Assembly: GCA_022843125.1 (NCBI GenBank)
Contig: JALHOG010000021.1
Location: forward strand, 1 to 64,000
Direction: 5' to 3'
Length of the DNA stretch: 64,000 nucleotides
Origin: Ilumatobacteraceae bacterium
GTDB taxonomy: Bacteria > Actinomycetota > Acidimicrobiia > Acidimicrobiales > Ilumatobacteraceae
Below the pieces are notes generated by a model, which was not told the origin of the DNA, did no database searches, and saw only the letters and a list, made by a program, of their open reading frames with translations. The position numbers and the translations under genes are program-made. This document shows positions 1 through 8,222 of the stretch, in pieces. How positions within the stretch are numbered: the first letter of the stretch is position 1; every line of letters starts with the position of its first letter.

Positions 1-531
1 TGTTCGTCCGGTGGCGTCGAATCTGAATTTCGATGTGGGGACGGTGCAGCCGAATGTGGTGTTCTCGGCGGTGAGTGCGGCGGGGACGGTGTGTGTGTTC
101 GTGGGTGGGACGAGCGCGGTGCACCTGATCGTCGATGTGAACGGGTTCGTGGATGCGTCGTCGGATCTGTCGCCGTTGTTGCCGGCTCGGTTGGTGGATT
201 CGCGGTCGGGTGGTTCGTCGGTGGATGGCGGTCAGGTTGGTGTTGGTCGGGTTGGGGCTGGTGCTGAGTTGGTGGTGGGGGTTGCTGGTCGTGGTGGTGT
301 GCCGGTGGGGGCGACTGGTGTGGTGTTGAACGTGACGGCGTTGGGTGCTGATGGGCCTGGGTTCGTGACGGTGTATGAGTGCGGTGGTGTTCGTCCGGTG
401 GCGTCGAATCTGAATTTCGATGTGGGGACGGTGCAGCCGAATGTGGTGTTCTCGGCGGTGAGTGCGGCGGGGACGGTGTGTGTGTTCGTGGGTGGGACGA
501 GCGCGGCGCACCTGATCGTCGATGTGAACGG
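1..531 (+). repeat. Internal tandem repeat, 387-bp period
   Basis: Bases 1-144 and 388-531 are identical except one base (120 versus 507). They encode one 129-residue repeat period of a surface protein. The near-perfect DNA identity, with a GT-rich, TTG/GGT-rich codon pattern unlike the neighbours, suggests recent duplication or gene conversion between repeat units. Confidence 0.9.
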
Positions 532-544
532 CGTGCTCGCGTGA
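2..544 (+). CDS. C-terminal part of a repeat-containing exported protein (5' end outside window)
   Basis: The frame is open from the window edge, so the true start lies upstream. What is seen is one and a half copies of a beta-rich module of the type PxRLVDSR...LNVTA...GFVTVYxCG...SNLNF...N.V...VCVF...HLIVDVNG, common in secreted actinobacterial proteins. It overlaps the next gene by 4 nt (GTGA), so it belongs to the ECF-transporter operon. In related actinobacterial operons the first gene often has squalene-cyclase-like alpha-barrel repeats; if this gene does too, that part lies upstream. Function on the cell surface is inferred from context only. Confidence 0.75.
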   Translation, partial: VRPVASNLNFDVGTVQPNVVFSAVSAAGTVCVFVGGTSAVHLIVDVNGFVDASSDLSPLLPARLVDSRSGGSSVDGGQVGVGRVGAGAELVVGVAGRGGVPVGATGVVLNVTALGADGPGFVTVYECGGVRPVASNLNFDVGTVQPNVVFSAVSAAGTVCVFVGGTSAAHLIVDVNGVLA

Positions 545-1539
545 TCCGTCCGCTCGTCGCCGTCGCCGTCGTGGCCGCCAGCAGCTCGCTGCTGTTCGCC
601 GCGCCTGCGACGGCCGACGAGTGGTACGACGGGCCGTGCACCGACAACGTCGGCATCACCGTCGTCATCGACTTCCAGGAACTCGGCGGCGGGGTCAACG
701 TGCGGTGCGCGCCGGGCCCCGTCACCTCTGGCCTCGACGCGCTCGACAAAGCCGGCATCGCGTGGGAACCCCCGCTGCGGGAGCCCGGGTTCGTGTGTCG
801 CATCGCCGGCCAGCCCGGACCGGACCGCGAGGCGTGCGGCGTCACACCGCCACCCTCCGCCTACTGGGGCTACTGGATCGCGCCGCGTGGCGGCGCCTGG
901 TGCTACAGCAACATGGGCGCCGGCAATCGGGTTCCGCCGCCCGGGTCGGTCGAGGGCTGGTCATTCGCGCTCGACAAGTCGTCGACCCGGCTCCCGCCAC
1001 CCGGCTTCGCTCCGCCTGCGGTCACCCCCGGCACGACACCCAATCCGCTGTCGCCCGGCGAGTGCTCTGCGTCGGCCAGCCCCACGACCACGACGTCGCC
1101 GGCGCCCCCAGCGACCACCACGACGGCGGCCCCGACCACCGTCGCCGCAACCACCACGCAGGCGCCGGGCAACCCCGTCCCGCCGGCTGGCGGTGCTGCG
1201 CCCGGACCGACGACGACCTCCACATCGCCGCCCGGAGCGTCGGCCACGACGACCACGACCGGCGTTGCGGGCACGACCACCACCACGACGAACGCACCGA
1301 CGAGCACGACGAGTACGAGCACGACCATCCCCCCAGTGGCGACCACCACCACGACGAGTCCGACATCGACCACGGCTCCACCGTCGTCGTCGGTTGCGCC
1401 GCTCGGCACGGTCGACCTCGGCGACGACCAACGCGGCGAGGGCGGCTTCGGGTTCGCAACGGCCGCGGGGATGGCGGCTGCGGGAGCGTTGGCCGCGACC
1501 TCGTTCGTGGTCGTGCGGCGGCGAGCGAGGCTCGAGTGA
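541..1539 (+). CDS. Secreted SCO2322/DUF4430-like (transcobalamin-fold) protein with Thr-rich stalk and C-terminal anchor
   Basis: The GTG start at 541 overlaps the previous stop by 4 nt and gives 332 residues. Residues 1-29 form a signal peptide ending near ATADE. Residues 35-175 resemble the DUF4430/SCO2322 domain, with several paired cysteines and the YWGYW...W.YSN...VEGWSF pattern; this fold is related to the C-terminal domain of transcobalamins. A Thr/Pro/Ser-rich stalk follows (about 185-290), then a hydrophobic helix and an RRRAR tail that would anchor it in the membrane. It sits directly before the ECF transporter T gene, so it probably captures the transported vitamin outside the cell. 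A cobalamin substrate is inferred, not shown. Confidence 0.75.
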   Translation: MIRPLVAVAVVAASSSLLFAAPATADEWYDGPCTDNVGITVVIDFQELGGGVNVRCAPGPVTSGLDALDKAGIAWEPPLREPGFVCRIAGQPGPDREACGVTPPPSAYWGYWIAPRGGAWCYSNMGAGNRVPPPGSVEGWSFALDKSSTRLPPPGFAPPAVTPGTTPNPLSPGECSASASPTTTTSPAPPATTTTAAPTTVAATTTQAPGNPVPPAGGAAPGPTTTSTSPPGASATTTTTGVAGTTTTTTNAPTSTTSTSTTIPPVATTTTTSPTSTTAPPSSSVAPLGTVDLGDDQRGEGGFGFATAAGMAAAGALAATSFVVVRRRARLE

Positions 1540-2663
1540 GGGAACGCGTGAGCGAGCGGCTACCCAGGCAACTCCACCCCGGTGCGTGGTGGCTGTGGGC
1601 GATCGGCATCGGCGCGGCCGCATCACGCACGACCAACCCGATCACGCTGCTGGTCCTCGTCGCTGCGGTCGGGTGCGTCGTTGCGTTCCGTCGCACCGAC
1701 GCGCCGTGGGCGCGCGGCTTCAGCACCTACATCAAGCTCGCGTTGCTCGTGATCGCGATCCGGGTGGTTTTTCGGGTGCTGTTCGGGTCGCAGCACGGCA
1801 CGACGATCCTGTTCACACTGCCGGAGCTACAGCTGCCCGACGCCGCGGCCGGGGTTCGCATCGGAGGGCAGGTGAGCCTCGAGGGTGTGCTCGCCGCGCT
1901 CTACGACGGCATCCGGCTGGCGACACTGCTGCTCTGCATCGGGGCCGCCAACATGCTCGCGAACCCGAAACGGCTCCTGAAGTCGCTCCCGCCCGCGGTG
2001 CACGAGCTCGGTGTCGCCGTCACCGTCGCGCTGACGGTCGCGCCGCAGCTGATCGAGAGCGGCCAGCGGATCCGGCGTGCGCGCAAGCTCCGCAACGCCG
2101 GGTCGGGACGACGAGGGTTCGTGCGCGGCGTGGCGATCCCCGTGCTCGAGGATGCGCTCGACCGCTCGCTGGTGCTCGCCGCAGCGATGGACTCACGCGG
2201 CTACGGCCGCCATGATCCGCAGTCGCGATCGTCGTCGTTCGTCACCGGTGCACTGCTGCTGGGCGGTGTCGGCGGGGTGTGCGTCGGGGTGTATGCGATG
2301 CTCGACGGAACGGCGCCGCGAGCGCTCGGGGTGCCCACGCTCGTGGTCGGCTGTGTCGTTGCGGTGCTCGGCATCCGGTTGGGTGGGCGCCGGGTGCGCC
2401 GCACCGTCTACCGGCCCGATCCGTGGCGTGGGGCGGAGTGGGCGGTCAGCGCGTGCGGCGTGGGCGCGGCGGCGGTCATGTTCGTCGCGTCGGCCGTCGA
2501 CCCGGCCAACCTCTACCCGTCGCTACAGCCGTTGCGCTGGCCCGAGCTCGGTCTCCTCCCGGCGCTCGCTGCGGCGATCGCGATGCTGCCAGCGCGGCTC
2601 GCACCGCCGGTCGCGGTGCGGCCGGCATCCTCCGTCAGCCGTGACGTGGCGGTGGCGGCATGA
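1536..2663 (+). CDS. ECF transporter transmembrane (T) component
   Basis: The GTG at 1536 overlaps the previous stop by 4 nt; a second in-frame GTG lies at 1548. The protein has about 375 residues with hydrophobic segments at both ends and a cytoplasmic stretch between. Two Ala-Arg-Gly-type coupling motifs of EcfT proteins are recognisable, including AMDSRGYGR near residue 220, which docks on the ATPases. The C-terminal third adds further helices. The next gene, a double ATPase, overlaps by 4 nt, and the S component follows, so the group I type transporter is complete in one operon. Confidence 0.88.
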   Translation: MRERVSERLPRQLHPGAWWLWAIGIGAAASRTTNPITLLVLVAAVGCVVAFRRTDAPWARGFSTYIKLALLVIAIRVVFRVLFGSQHGTTILFTLPELQLPDAAAGVRIGGQVSLEGVLAALYDGIRLATLLLCIGAANMLANPKRLLKSLPPAVHELGVAVTVALTVAPQLIESGQRIRRARKLRNAGSGRRGFVRGVAIPVLEDALDRSLVLAAAMDSRGYGRHDPQSRSSSFVTGALLLGGVGGVCVGVYAMLDGTAPRALGVPTLVVGCVVAVLGIRLGGRRVRRTVYRPDPWRGAEWAVSACGVGAAAVMFVASAVDPANLYPSLQPLRWPELGLLPALAAAIAMLPARLAPPVAVRPASSVSRDVAVAA

Positions 2664-4282
2664 TCGAGTTCGACCGGGTGACCGTCACGTATGCCGATGC
2701 CGCGGCCCCCGTGCTCCGCGACGTCTCGCTCGTCATCCCCGAGGGTGAGCTGTGCCTCGTGGTCGGCTCGACCGGGGCCGGCAAGTCGACCCTGCTCGGC
2801 GCGATCAACGGTCTGGTGCCGCACTTCACCGGCGGCACCCTCGCCGGGCGCGTGGTCGTGGCGGGGCGCGACACCCGCACCCACCGCCCGCGTGACCTCG
2901 CCGAGGTCGTCGGTGTGGTGGTGCAGGACCCCGTGCAGGGGTTCGTCGCCGACACCGTCGAGGAGGAGCTCGCGTATGCGATGGAGCAGCTCGCCGTCCC
3001 CGCTGCGGTGATGCGCAAGCGGGTGGAGGAGACGCTCGACCTGTTCGGCATCGCCGAGCTCCGCAACCGCCCCGTGCGCACCCTGTCGGGCGGGCAACAG
3101 CAGCGTGTCGCGATCGGTGCCGTCCTCACTGCGCACCCGCGGGTGCTCGTGCTCGACGAGCCGACCTCGGCGCTCGACCCGGGCGCTGCCGAGGACGTGC
3201 TCGCCGCGATCGGGCGGTTGGTGCACGACCTCGGCGTCACGGTCGTGATGGCCGAGCACCGCCTCGAGCGTGTGATCGAATACGCCGACTCGGTGGTCCA
3301 CGTGGCCCGTGACGGCACCGTGCAGCACGGTACGCCGGGGGAGATCATGCGCATCAGCGATGTCGCCCCGCCCGTGGTCCGGCTCGGCCAGGCGTTGGCG
3401 TGGGAGCCGCTGCCGCTCTCGGTCCGTGATGCACGCCGGCGGGCGCAGTCGCTCCGGGAACTGCTCGATCGGCACGCAGACGCCCCCGTCGCGGAACCGA
3501 TCCCTGCCGGAGCGTGCCTGCTGAGCGCGCGGCGAGTCGTTGTGCGGTACGGCGACACGGTCGCCGTACGCGAGGTCGACCTCGACCTGCACGCGGGCGA
3601 GACGCTGGCGCTGATGGGTCGCAACGGTTCCGGCAAGTCGTCGCTGCTGTGGGCGGTGCAGGGGTCGGGAGCGCGCCAGGGCGGCACCGTGGCCGCCGGG
3701 CTCGACGGGGTCGACCCGGCACTCCTCGCACCGGTCGAGGCGCGTCGCCTCGTCGGCCTCGTGCCGCAGTCGCCCGGCGACCTGCTCTACCTGCCGACCG
3801 TCGGGGAGGAATGCGCGCTCGCCGATCGCGAGAGCGGGAGCGCCCGCGGCACGTGCCGGGCGATCCTCGAGCGGATCGTGCCCGGCATCGATCCGGACGC
3901 GCATCCCCGTGACCTGTCCGAGGGGCAACGCCTCGCGCTCGCGCTCGCGGTCCAGATGTGCCCCCGGCCGGCGGTGATGCTGCTCGACGAGCCGACACGC
4001 GGGCTCGACGAGTCGGCCAAGCATCGGTTTGCTGCGTTCGTTGCCGAGCTCGCCGCTGAGGGCCACGCCGTCGTGATCGCCACCCACGATGTCGAGTTCG
4101 TCGCCGTCGCGGCCGACCGTGTGGTCGTGCTCGCTGATGGCGAGATCGTCGCCGACGGGCCCACGGCGGACGTCGTGGTGGCCTCGCCGGTGTTCGCGCC
4201 GCAGGTCGCCAAGGTGCTCCACCCCGATCCGTGGTTGTCGGTCGCCCAGGTCGAGCGGGCCCTCGCAGGAGCACGCTCGTGA
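2660..4282 (+). CDS. ECF transporter ATPase with two fused ABC domains
   Basis: This 540-residue protein joins both nucleotide-binding domains of an energy-coupling factor. Domain 1 has Walker A GSTGAGKST (residues 36-44), signature LSGGQQQR and Walker B VLVLDEPTSALD. Domain 2 has Walker A GRNGSGKSS near residue 319, a variant signature LSEGQR near 419 and Walker B MLLDEPTRGLD. It powers vitamin uptake with the T protein encoded before it and the S protein after it; both junctions are 4-nt overlaps. Divergence of the second signature from LSGGQ is seen in fused EcfA proteins. Confidence 0.92.
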   Translation: MIEFDRVTVTYADAAAPVLRDVSLVIPEGELCLVVGSTGAGKSTLLGAINGLVPHFTGGTLAGRVVVAGRDTRTHRPRDLAEVVGVVVQDPVQGFVADTVEEELAYAMEQLAVPAAVMRKRVEETLDLFGIAELRNRPVRTLSGGQQQRVAIGAVLTAHPRVLVLDEPTSALDPGAAEDVLAAIGRLVHDLGVTVVMAEHRLERVIEYADSVVHVARDGTVQHGTPGEIMRISDVAPPVVRLGQALAWEPLPLSVRDARRRAQSLRELLDRHADAPVAEPIPAGACLLSARRVVVRYGDTVAVREVDLDLHAGETLALMGRNGSGKSSLLWAVQGSGARQGGTVAAGLDGVDPALLAPVEARRLVGLVPQSPGDLLYLPTVGEECALADRESGSARGTCRAILERIVPGIDPDAHPRDLSEGQRLALALAVQMCPRPAVMLLDEPTRGLDESAKHRFAAFVAELAAEGHAVVIATHDVEFVAVAADRVVVLADGEIVADGPTADVVVASPVFAPQVAKVLHPDPWLSVAQVERALAGARS

Positions 4283-5157
4283 GCGGCCGCGCTCTGCGTC
4301 CGCAGGCACGGGCGTGGCTCGTGCTCGCCGTCGGGTCGCTCGGCGGCCTCGTGATGTTCCTGTGGCCCCTGTTCGTCAGCCCGCCCGACGGCAGTGCTCA
4401 CGCCACCGACTCGCCGTTCGTGTTCGTCCTGATCCTCCCGCTCGTGATCGGGGTGATCCTCGCCGACATGAGTAGCGGTTCGATCGACGTGAAGGCGATC
4501 GCGATGCTCGGGCTCCTGGCGGGCGTGGGCGCCGCGCTGCGTCCGCTGGGTGCCGGGACCGCCGGGCTCGAGACCGTGTTCTTCATGCTCATCCTCGCGG
4601 GGCGCGTGTACGGGCCTGGGTTCGGCTTCGCGCTCGGTTCGACCACCCTCTTCGCGTCGTCGCTGATCACTGGTGGTGTAGGCCCCTGGTTGCCGTTCCA
4701 GATGCTCGCCGCGTCGTGGGTCGGACTCGGCGCCGGCCTGCTGCCGCGTGCCCGCGGGCGCTCGGAGATCGCGCTGCTCGCGGCGTACGGGGCGTTCAGC
4801 GCACTCGCCTACGGGTTCCTGATGAACATGTGGTTCTGGCCGTTCGCGATCGGCACGTTCGACGGGGTCGCCGGTGCCGACCCCGGGCTGCAGTTCGTGC
4901 CCGGCGACGCCGTACTCGACAACCTGCACCGGTTCGTGATGTTCACCGTGGCCACGTCGACACTCGGCTGGGACCTGGGTCGCGCGATCACGAACGTCGT
5001 CGTGATCTCCTTCGTCGGCGCCCCGGTGCTCGCCACGCTGCGCCGCGCCCACCGCAAGGCGGCGTTCGAACCCCACGTCGTGTTCGCCCCCGCGGACGCG
5101 CCGTCCGCCGAAGCGGCGACCGAAGCGACCGTCACGGTGACCTCCGCGACCCGCTGA
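4279..5157 (+). CDS. ECF transporter substrate-binding (S) membrane component
   Basis: The GTG at 4279 overlaps the ATPase stop by 4 nt. The 292-residue protein has about six hydrophobic helices between residues 10 and 260 and a polar C-terminal tail, as expected for an S component that binds the vitamin inside the membrane. Its family is the one usually found behind SCO2322-type proteins in actinobacteria. Because SCO2322/DUF4430 domains share the transcobalamin fold, cobalamin or a precursor is the most likely substrate, but no residue proves this. Confidence 0.8.
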   Translation: MSGRALRPQARAWLVLAVGSLGGLVMFLWPLFVSPPDGSAHATDSPFVFVLILPLVIGVILADMSSGSIDVKAIAMLGLLAGVGAALRPLGAGTAGLETVFFMLILAGRVYGPGFGFALGSTTLFASSLITGGVGPWLPFQMLAASWVGLGAGLLPRARGRSEIALLAAYGAFSALAYGFLMNMWFWPFAIGTFDGVAGADPGLQFVPGDAVLDNLHRFVMFTVATSTLGWDLGRAITNVVVISFVGAPVLATLRRAHRKAAFEPHVVFAPADAPSAEAATEATVTVTSATR

Positions 5158-5202
5158 CCCCGTCACGGCCGGAGCCGTTCGTCGAGCTCGCTCAGCGATT
5201 GT

Positions 5203-5652
5203 TCAGCCGTCGTGGGGCGGTTGACGATCGAGCCAGGCTTGGAGCGTCGTGGTGGTCCAGGTGGCGACGCCGGTGCCCAGGAAGTCGTTGTCGTTCGTCC
5301 AGATGGAGGCAGACAAGGCGAGGGCCGTCGCGACCACGGGCCAATCGTCCGGGTCGCGCAGCGATCGGGCGCGTGCTTCGTCCTCGAAGGCCGCGTAGAC
5401 CGCTTCGTCCAACACGACGATGTTCGCTTCGATCGCTTGCTGGCATGCAGCGACGAGTTCGGCACCGACCTCCTGGGGTAGTTCGCGGCGGCGCACGAAC
5501 GCGCTGATCCTGCGAGGCATCCCGACGGACAACTCACCGGCCATGCGCTCGGGCATGAACAACTCGAGTCGCTCGTCGCCGAGACGGATGCGCCCAGCGC
5601 TTCGCAGCAGCTCGCCGGCCAGCACGCTGGTGTCGACCACCAGTCGTATCAC
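5203..5652 (-). CDS. PIN-domain toxin (VapC-like)
   Basis: A 149-residue protein starting at GTG 5652, overlapping the antitoxin stop by 4 nt. PIN motifs are visible: VVDTSVLAGEL with the first catalytic Asp at residue 7, DPDDWPVVATAL with the central acidic pair near 102-103, and TNDNDFL near 118. PIN toxins are Mg-dependent ribonucleases that cut specific RNAs. The pair is transcribed toward the ECF transporter operon and ends 45 nt from it. No decay is visible. Confidence 0.85.
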   Translation of the reverse strand: MIRLVVDTSVLAGELLRSAGRIRLGDERLELFMPERMAGELSVGMPRRISAFVRRRELPQEVGAELVAACQQAIEANIVVLDEAVYAAFEDEARARSLRDPDDWPVVATALALSASIWTNDNDFLGTGVATWTTTTLQAWLDRQPPHDG

Positions 5653-5897
5653 CGTGAGCGTCGCTTCGGGGCGACCTCTCGAATCAACTCGTCCTCATCG
5701 CGCCCGCTGCGCTCGAGCAGGTCATCGACGACAGTTCCCAGTCGGCCGAGCGCGTCACGGCCACGGCGACGATCCTTGGCCTGGATCGGCACGTAGAACC
5801 CGATCGCTTCGCCGTGTCGTTCGATCACCAGGGTCTCACCGGCAGCGAGGAGTGAGGTCGCCTGATCCCTGAACTCACGTACACCGATCGCCCGCAT
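5649..5897 (-). CDS. Antitoxin, Phd/YefM-like, partner of the PIN toxin
   Basis: The chosen ATG at 5897 has a good ribosome site (GAGGAGG about 6 nt upstream) and gives 82 residues beginning MRAIGVREFRDQATSLL, the typical Phd/YefM N-terminal DNA-binding fold. The segment LVIERHGEAIGFYVPI matches the family. The C-terminal half is charged and would wrap the toxin. A longer reading frame reaches an ATG at 5936, but the ribosome site supports the shorter form. It probably represses its own promoter in the gap before 5965. Confidence 0.82.
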   Translation of the reverse strand: MRAIGVREFRDQATSLLAAGETLVIERHGEAIGFYVPIQAKDRRRGRDALGRLGTVVDDLLERSGRDEDELIREVAPKRRSR

Positions 5898-5964
5898 GGG
5901 TGCCTCCTCCTCAATGTGACCACTAGTTGTAGCCACAACATGTCGGCCATGTACACGGTCGGTT

Positions 5965-6831
5965 TCATCCCGACTCGGGCAGCGACTCGAGTGATGCGAG
6001 TTTGTCCGGGGCGGAGATCAGTTCGATCCGGCGGAGCAGGGCGCCGTCGAATTCGGGGGCGACGAGCATGGTCTCGTCGGCGAGGCGGATCAGGAAGCCG
6101 GGCGTGCCGTTGGCGGTCACGGGCACGATCTCGACCGCTGTCGAGAGGCGCCCGGCGAGGTTGACGACGAAGCGGCTCACGCGATGCGGTCCGACCACGG
6201 GCCGCCGTGCGGCATGTCGTGTGGGGCCACCGTCGGAGACGAGTACGACGTCCTCGGCCAGGAGCTCCCGGAGTCGATCCGGTTCGCCGCTGAGCACCGC
6301 GAGCAGGAACGAGTCGAGCAGGGCCTGACGCTGCTCCGGGTCGACCTCGAACCGGGGTCGTTCGCTCCGCACCCGCTCCCGCGAGCGGTGGGCGATCTGG
6401 CGGCACGTCTCGGGCGTGCGTCCCACGACCTCCGCGACCTCGTCGTACCCCGCACCGAACACCTCTCGCAGGAGGAACACGGCGCGCTCGACGGGTTCGA
6501 GTCGGTCGAGGACGTGGAGGAAGCTGAGCGTGAGCGACTCGTCGGCCTCGACGATGTGGGCCGGGTCGCGGTCGGTCAGGATCGGCTCGGGCAACCACGG
6601 GCCGACGTACTGCTCGCGCCGCCGGGCGGCCGAGCGCAACCGGTCGATCGAGAGGCGCGTGACCACCGTCGTGAGCCACGCGGCCGGGCGCTCGACATCG
6701 GTCGCCGTGGCCGCCCGCAGCCAGGCCTCCTGGACGATGTCGTCGGCGTCGGCGACGCTGCCTGTCATCCGGTAGGCGAGCCCGAACAGCCGTGGCCGTT
6801 CCCGTTCGAAGGCGTCGACGTCGATCGCCAT
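5965..6831 (-). CDS. ECF41-type sigma factor with C-terminal SnoaL-like domain
   Basis: 288 residues from ATG 6831. Residues 1-75 form region 2 (RLFGLAYRMTGSVADADDIVQEAWLR), followed by region 4 (VERAVFLLREVFGAGYDEVAEVVGRT). A further SnoaL-like domain of about 120 residues carries SDGGP and PDKL, which correspond to the DGGGK and NPDKL motifs of ECF41 factors; in that family the extension tunes activity in place of a classical anti-sigma factor. It is translationally coupled (TGATG, 1-nt overlap) behind a FAD oxidoreductase, which may be its functional partner. Confidence 0.88.
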   Translation of the reverse strand: MAIDVDAFERERPRLFGLAYRMTGSVADADDIVQEAWLRAATATDVERPAAWLTTVVTRLSIDRLRSAARRREQYVGPWLPEPILTDRDPAHIVEADESLTLSFLHVLDRLEPVERAVFLLREVFGAGYDEVAEVVGRTPETCRQIAHRSRERVRSERPRFEVDPEQRQALLDSFLLAVLSGEPDRLRELLAEDVVLVSDGGPTRHAARRPVVGPHRVSRFVVNLAGRLSTAVEIVPVTANGTPGFLIRLADETMLVAPEFDGALLRRIELISAPDKLASLESLPESG

Positions 6832-8111
6832 CACGCTGCCCGGCGCGCCCTGGCCGCGGCCGCCGCGAGCTGTCCGGCGGCCCGGCCGCTCGCGAGAGCG
6901 GCGTCCGCGAGGAGTCCGGTCGGGCCCACCCAGTCGCCGGCGAGCAGCACACCGTCGCGTCCGAGCGCGTCGACCCGCGGCCGGCCGGCGCAGCCGCCCC
7001 TCGCTGCGAGCGGTATGCCGTGGGCCACGGTCATGTCGTGCAGGTAGCGCTCGGTCAGCGTGGTCTCCACCCCCATCCGGCGGGCGAACGCCCGCAACGT
7101 CGCACGGTCGCGGTCGGCGTCGGCGATCTCGTCGGGCCGACGGTACCTGGCGAGCGACACCAGCGCGCGGCCGTCCGGCGTGAGGTCGGCGACGGGTGCG
7201 TGCAGCGAGTAGTAGCCGTGGTGGTCGAGGTCGAGCGCGAACGTCACGGCCGGAGGTGACGCCAGCACGAGGTCGAGGCACGCCGCCCGCACGGGCGGCC
7301 CCGCCGCGGTGCGAAGGGTCCCGGCGTCGCAACCGGCGAGACGCTCGGCGGCTTCGGGTGGCAGCCCGGCGACGATCACGGCGCTCGCCTTCCAACGCCC
7401 ACCACGTCCGTCGCTCACGACCCACTGGTCGCCGCTTCGCTCGACGGCGTCGACGCGGATCCCGGAGTGCACCGCTGCTCCGGCCAAGCAGGCGGTGGTC
7501 GCGAGCGAGTCGACGAGCGATCCCCACCCGCCGTGCAGGTAGCGCACCCCCGACCCGGCCAGGACGAGCTGGTCGATCGCCGCTCCGGCGCTGAGCAGCT
7601 CGGGAGCGTTCGCGTACAGGCCCAACCGGACGACCCCCTCGACGAGGGCGCCCACGTCGGAGCGCGCGCCGTCGAGGAACTCGGCGACGGTGACCGAGTC
7701 GAACGCACGGGCGTCGAGCCGGCCGAGCCGCATGTGGAAGCGGGCGAAGGCCACTCGAGAGCGCGGCGACAGGAGCGGTGTGGTGGCGAGAGCCCGAGCG
7801 TCGAAGGGCAGACGGCCCTCGCGGCCATTCCAGATGGCACGGCCGTTCGTGCGCGGTCGCCCTCCGGGCGGGTCGATGCCGAGCTCGCGCAGCACGGCCA
7901 TCCCCTGGCCGCCTTCGTAGAGGGCGTGCGGCCCACGGTTGAACGAGACGCCGTCCCGATGATCGGTGCTCGCCCGCCCACCCGCATGCGCACCCGACTC
8001 CAGCACGGCGACGCGAGCGCCGGCACGGGAAGCGTACGTCGCTGCCGCCAGCCCGGCGAGCCCCCCGCCGATCACGACGACGTCGAACGGTGTGACGAGA
8101 CGTTCATCCAT
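6831..8111 (-). CDS. FAD-dependent oxidoreductase, phytoene-desaturase/amine-oxidase type
   Basis: 426 residues from ATG 8111. The N-terminus has the Rossmann motif DVVVIGGGLAGLAAATYASRAG followed by the acidic ribose-binding VLE, then the GGR segment of flavin amine oxidoreductases. The C-terminal FAD-binding part ends with GVLLAGDWVGPTG. The substrate is unknown; carotenoid, protoporphyrinogen or amine oxidation are family possibilities. It overlaps the ECF41 sigma gene by 1 nt, a typical pairing of ECF41 genes with an oxidoreductase. Candidate earlier starts lie in the palindromic element upstream and are not convincing. Confidence 0.85.
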   Translation of the reverse strand: MDERLVTPFDVVVIGGGLAGLAAATYASRAGARVAVLESGAHAGGRASTDHRDGVSFNRGPHALYEGGQGMAVLRELGIDPPGGRPRTNGRAIWNGREGRLPFDARALATTPLLSPRSRVAFARFHMRLGRLDARAFDSVTVAEFLDGARSDVGALVEGVVRLGLYANAPELLSAGAAIDQLVLAGSGVRYLHGGWGSLVDSLATTACLAGAAVHSGIRVDAVERSGDQWVVSDGRGGRWKASAVIVAGLPPEAAERLAGCDAGTLRTAAGPPVRAACLDLVLASPPAVTFALDLDHHGYYSLHAPVADLTPDGRALVSLARYRRPDEIADADRDRATLRAFARRMGVETTLTERYLHDMTVAHGIPLAARGGCAGRPRVDALGRDGVLLAGDWVGPTGLLADAALASGRAAGQLAAAAARARRAA

Positions 8112-8152
8112 GCCCCATACGACGATCCAGCGGGTCGATGTGTGACACCCCA

Positions 8153-8212
8153 ACCCCGTTCCGGTCACCAAACCGGGGTGACCCCGCCGCAGAACGGTGA
8201 CAGGAACGGGGT
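8153..8212. repeat. REP-like palindromic element, copy 1
   Basis: The outer arms ACCCCGTTCCGGTCACC (8153-8169) and GGTGACAGGAACGGGGT (8196-8212) are complementary with one mismatch. Between them is a perfect inner palindrome CGGGGTGACCCCG (8174-8186). It lies 11 nt beyond the tmoF stop. A second copy with the same plan occurs at 16507-16563. It may act as a transcription terminator for the tmo operon or be a dispersed REP sequence. Confidence 0.85.
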
Positions 8213-8222
8213 GTGATGTGGT

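Noticed and set aside
961-1726. Long minus-strand open frames opposite the Thr/Pro-rich stalk region
   Set aside because: They are Val- or Arg-rich mirror products of the repetitive ACC/ACG codons and show no family features.
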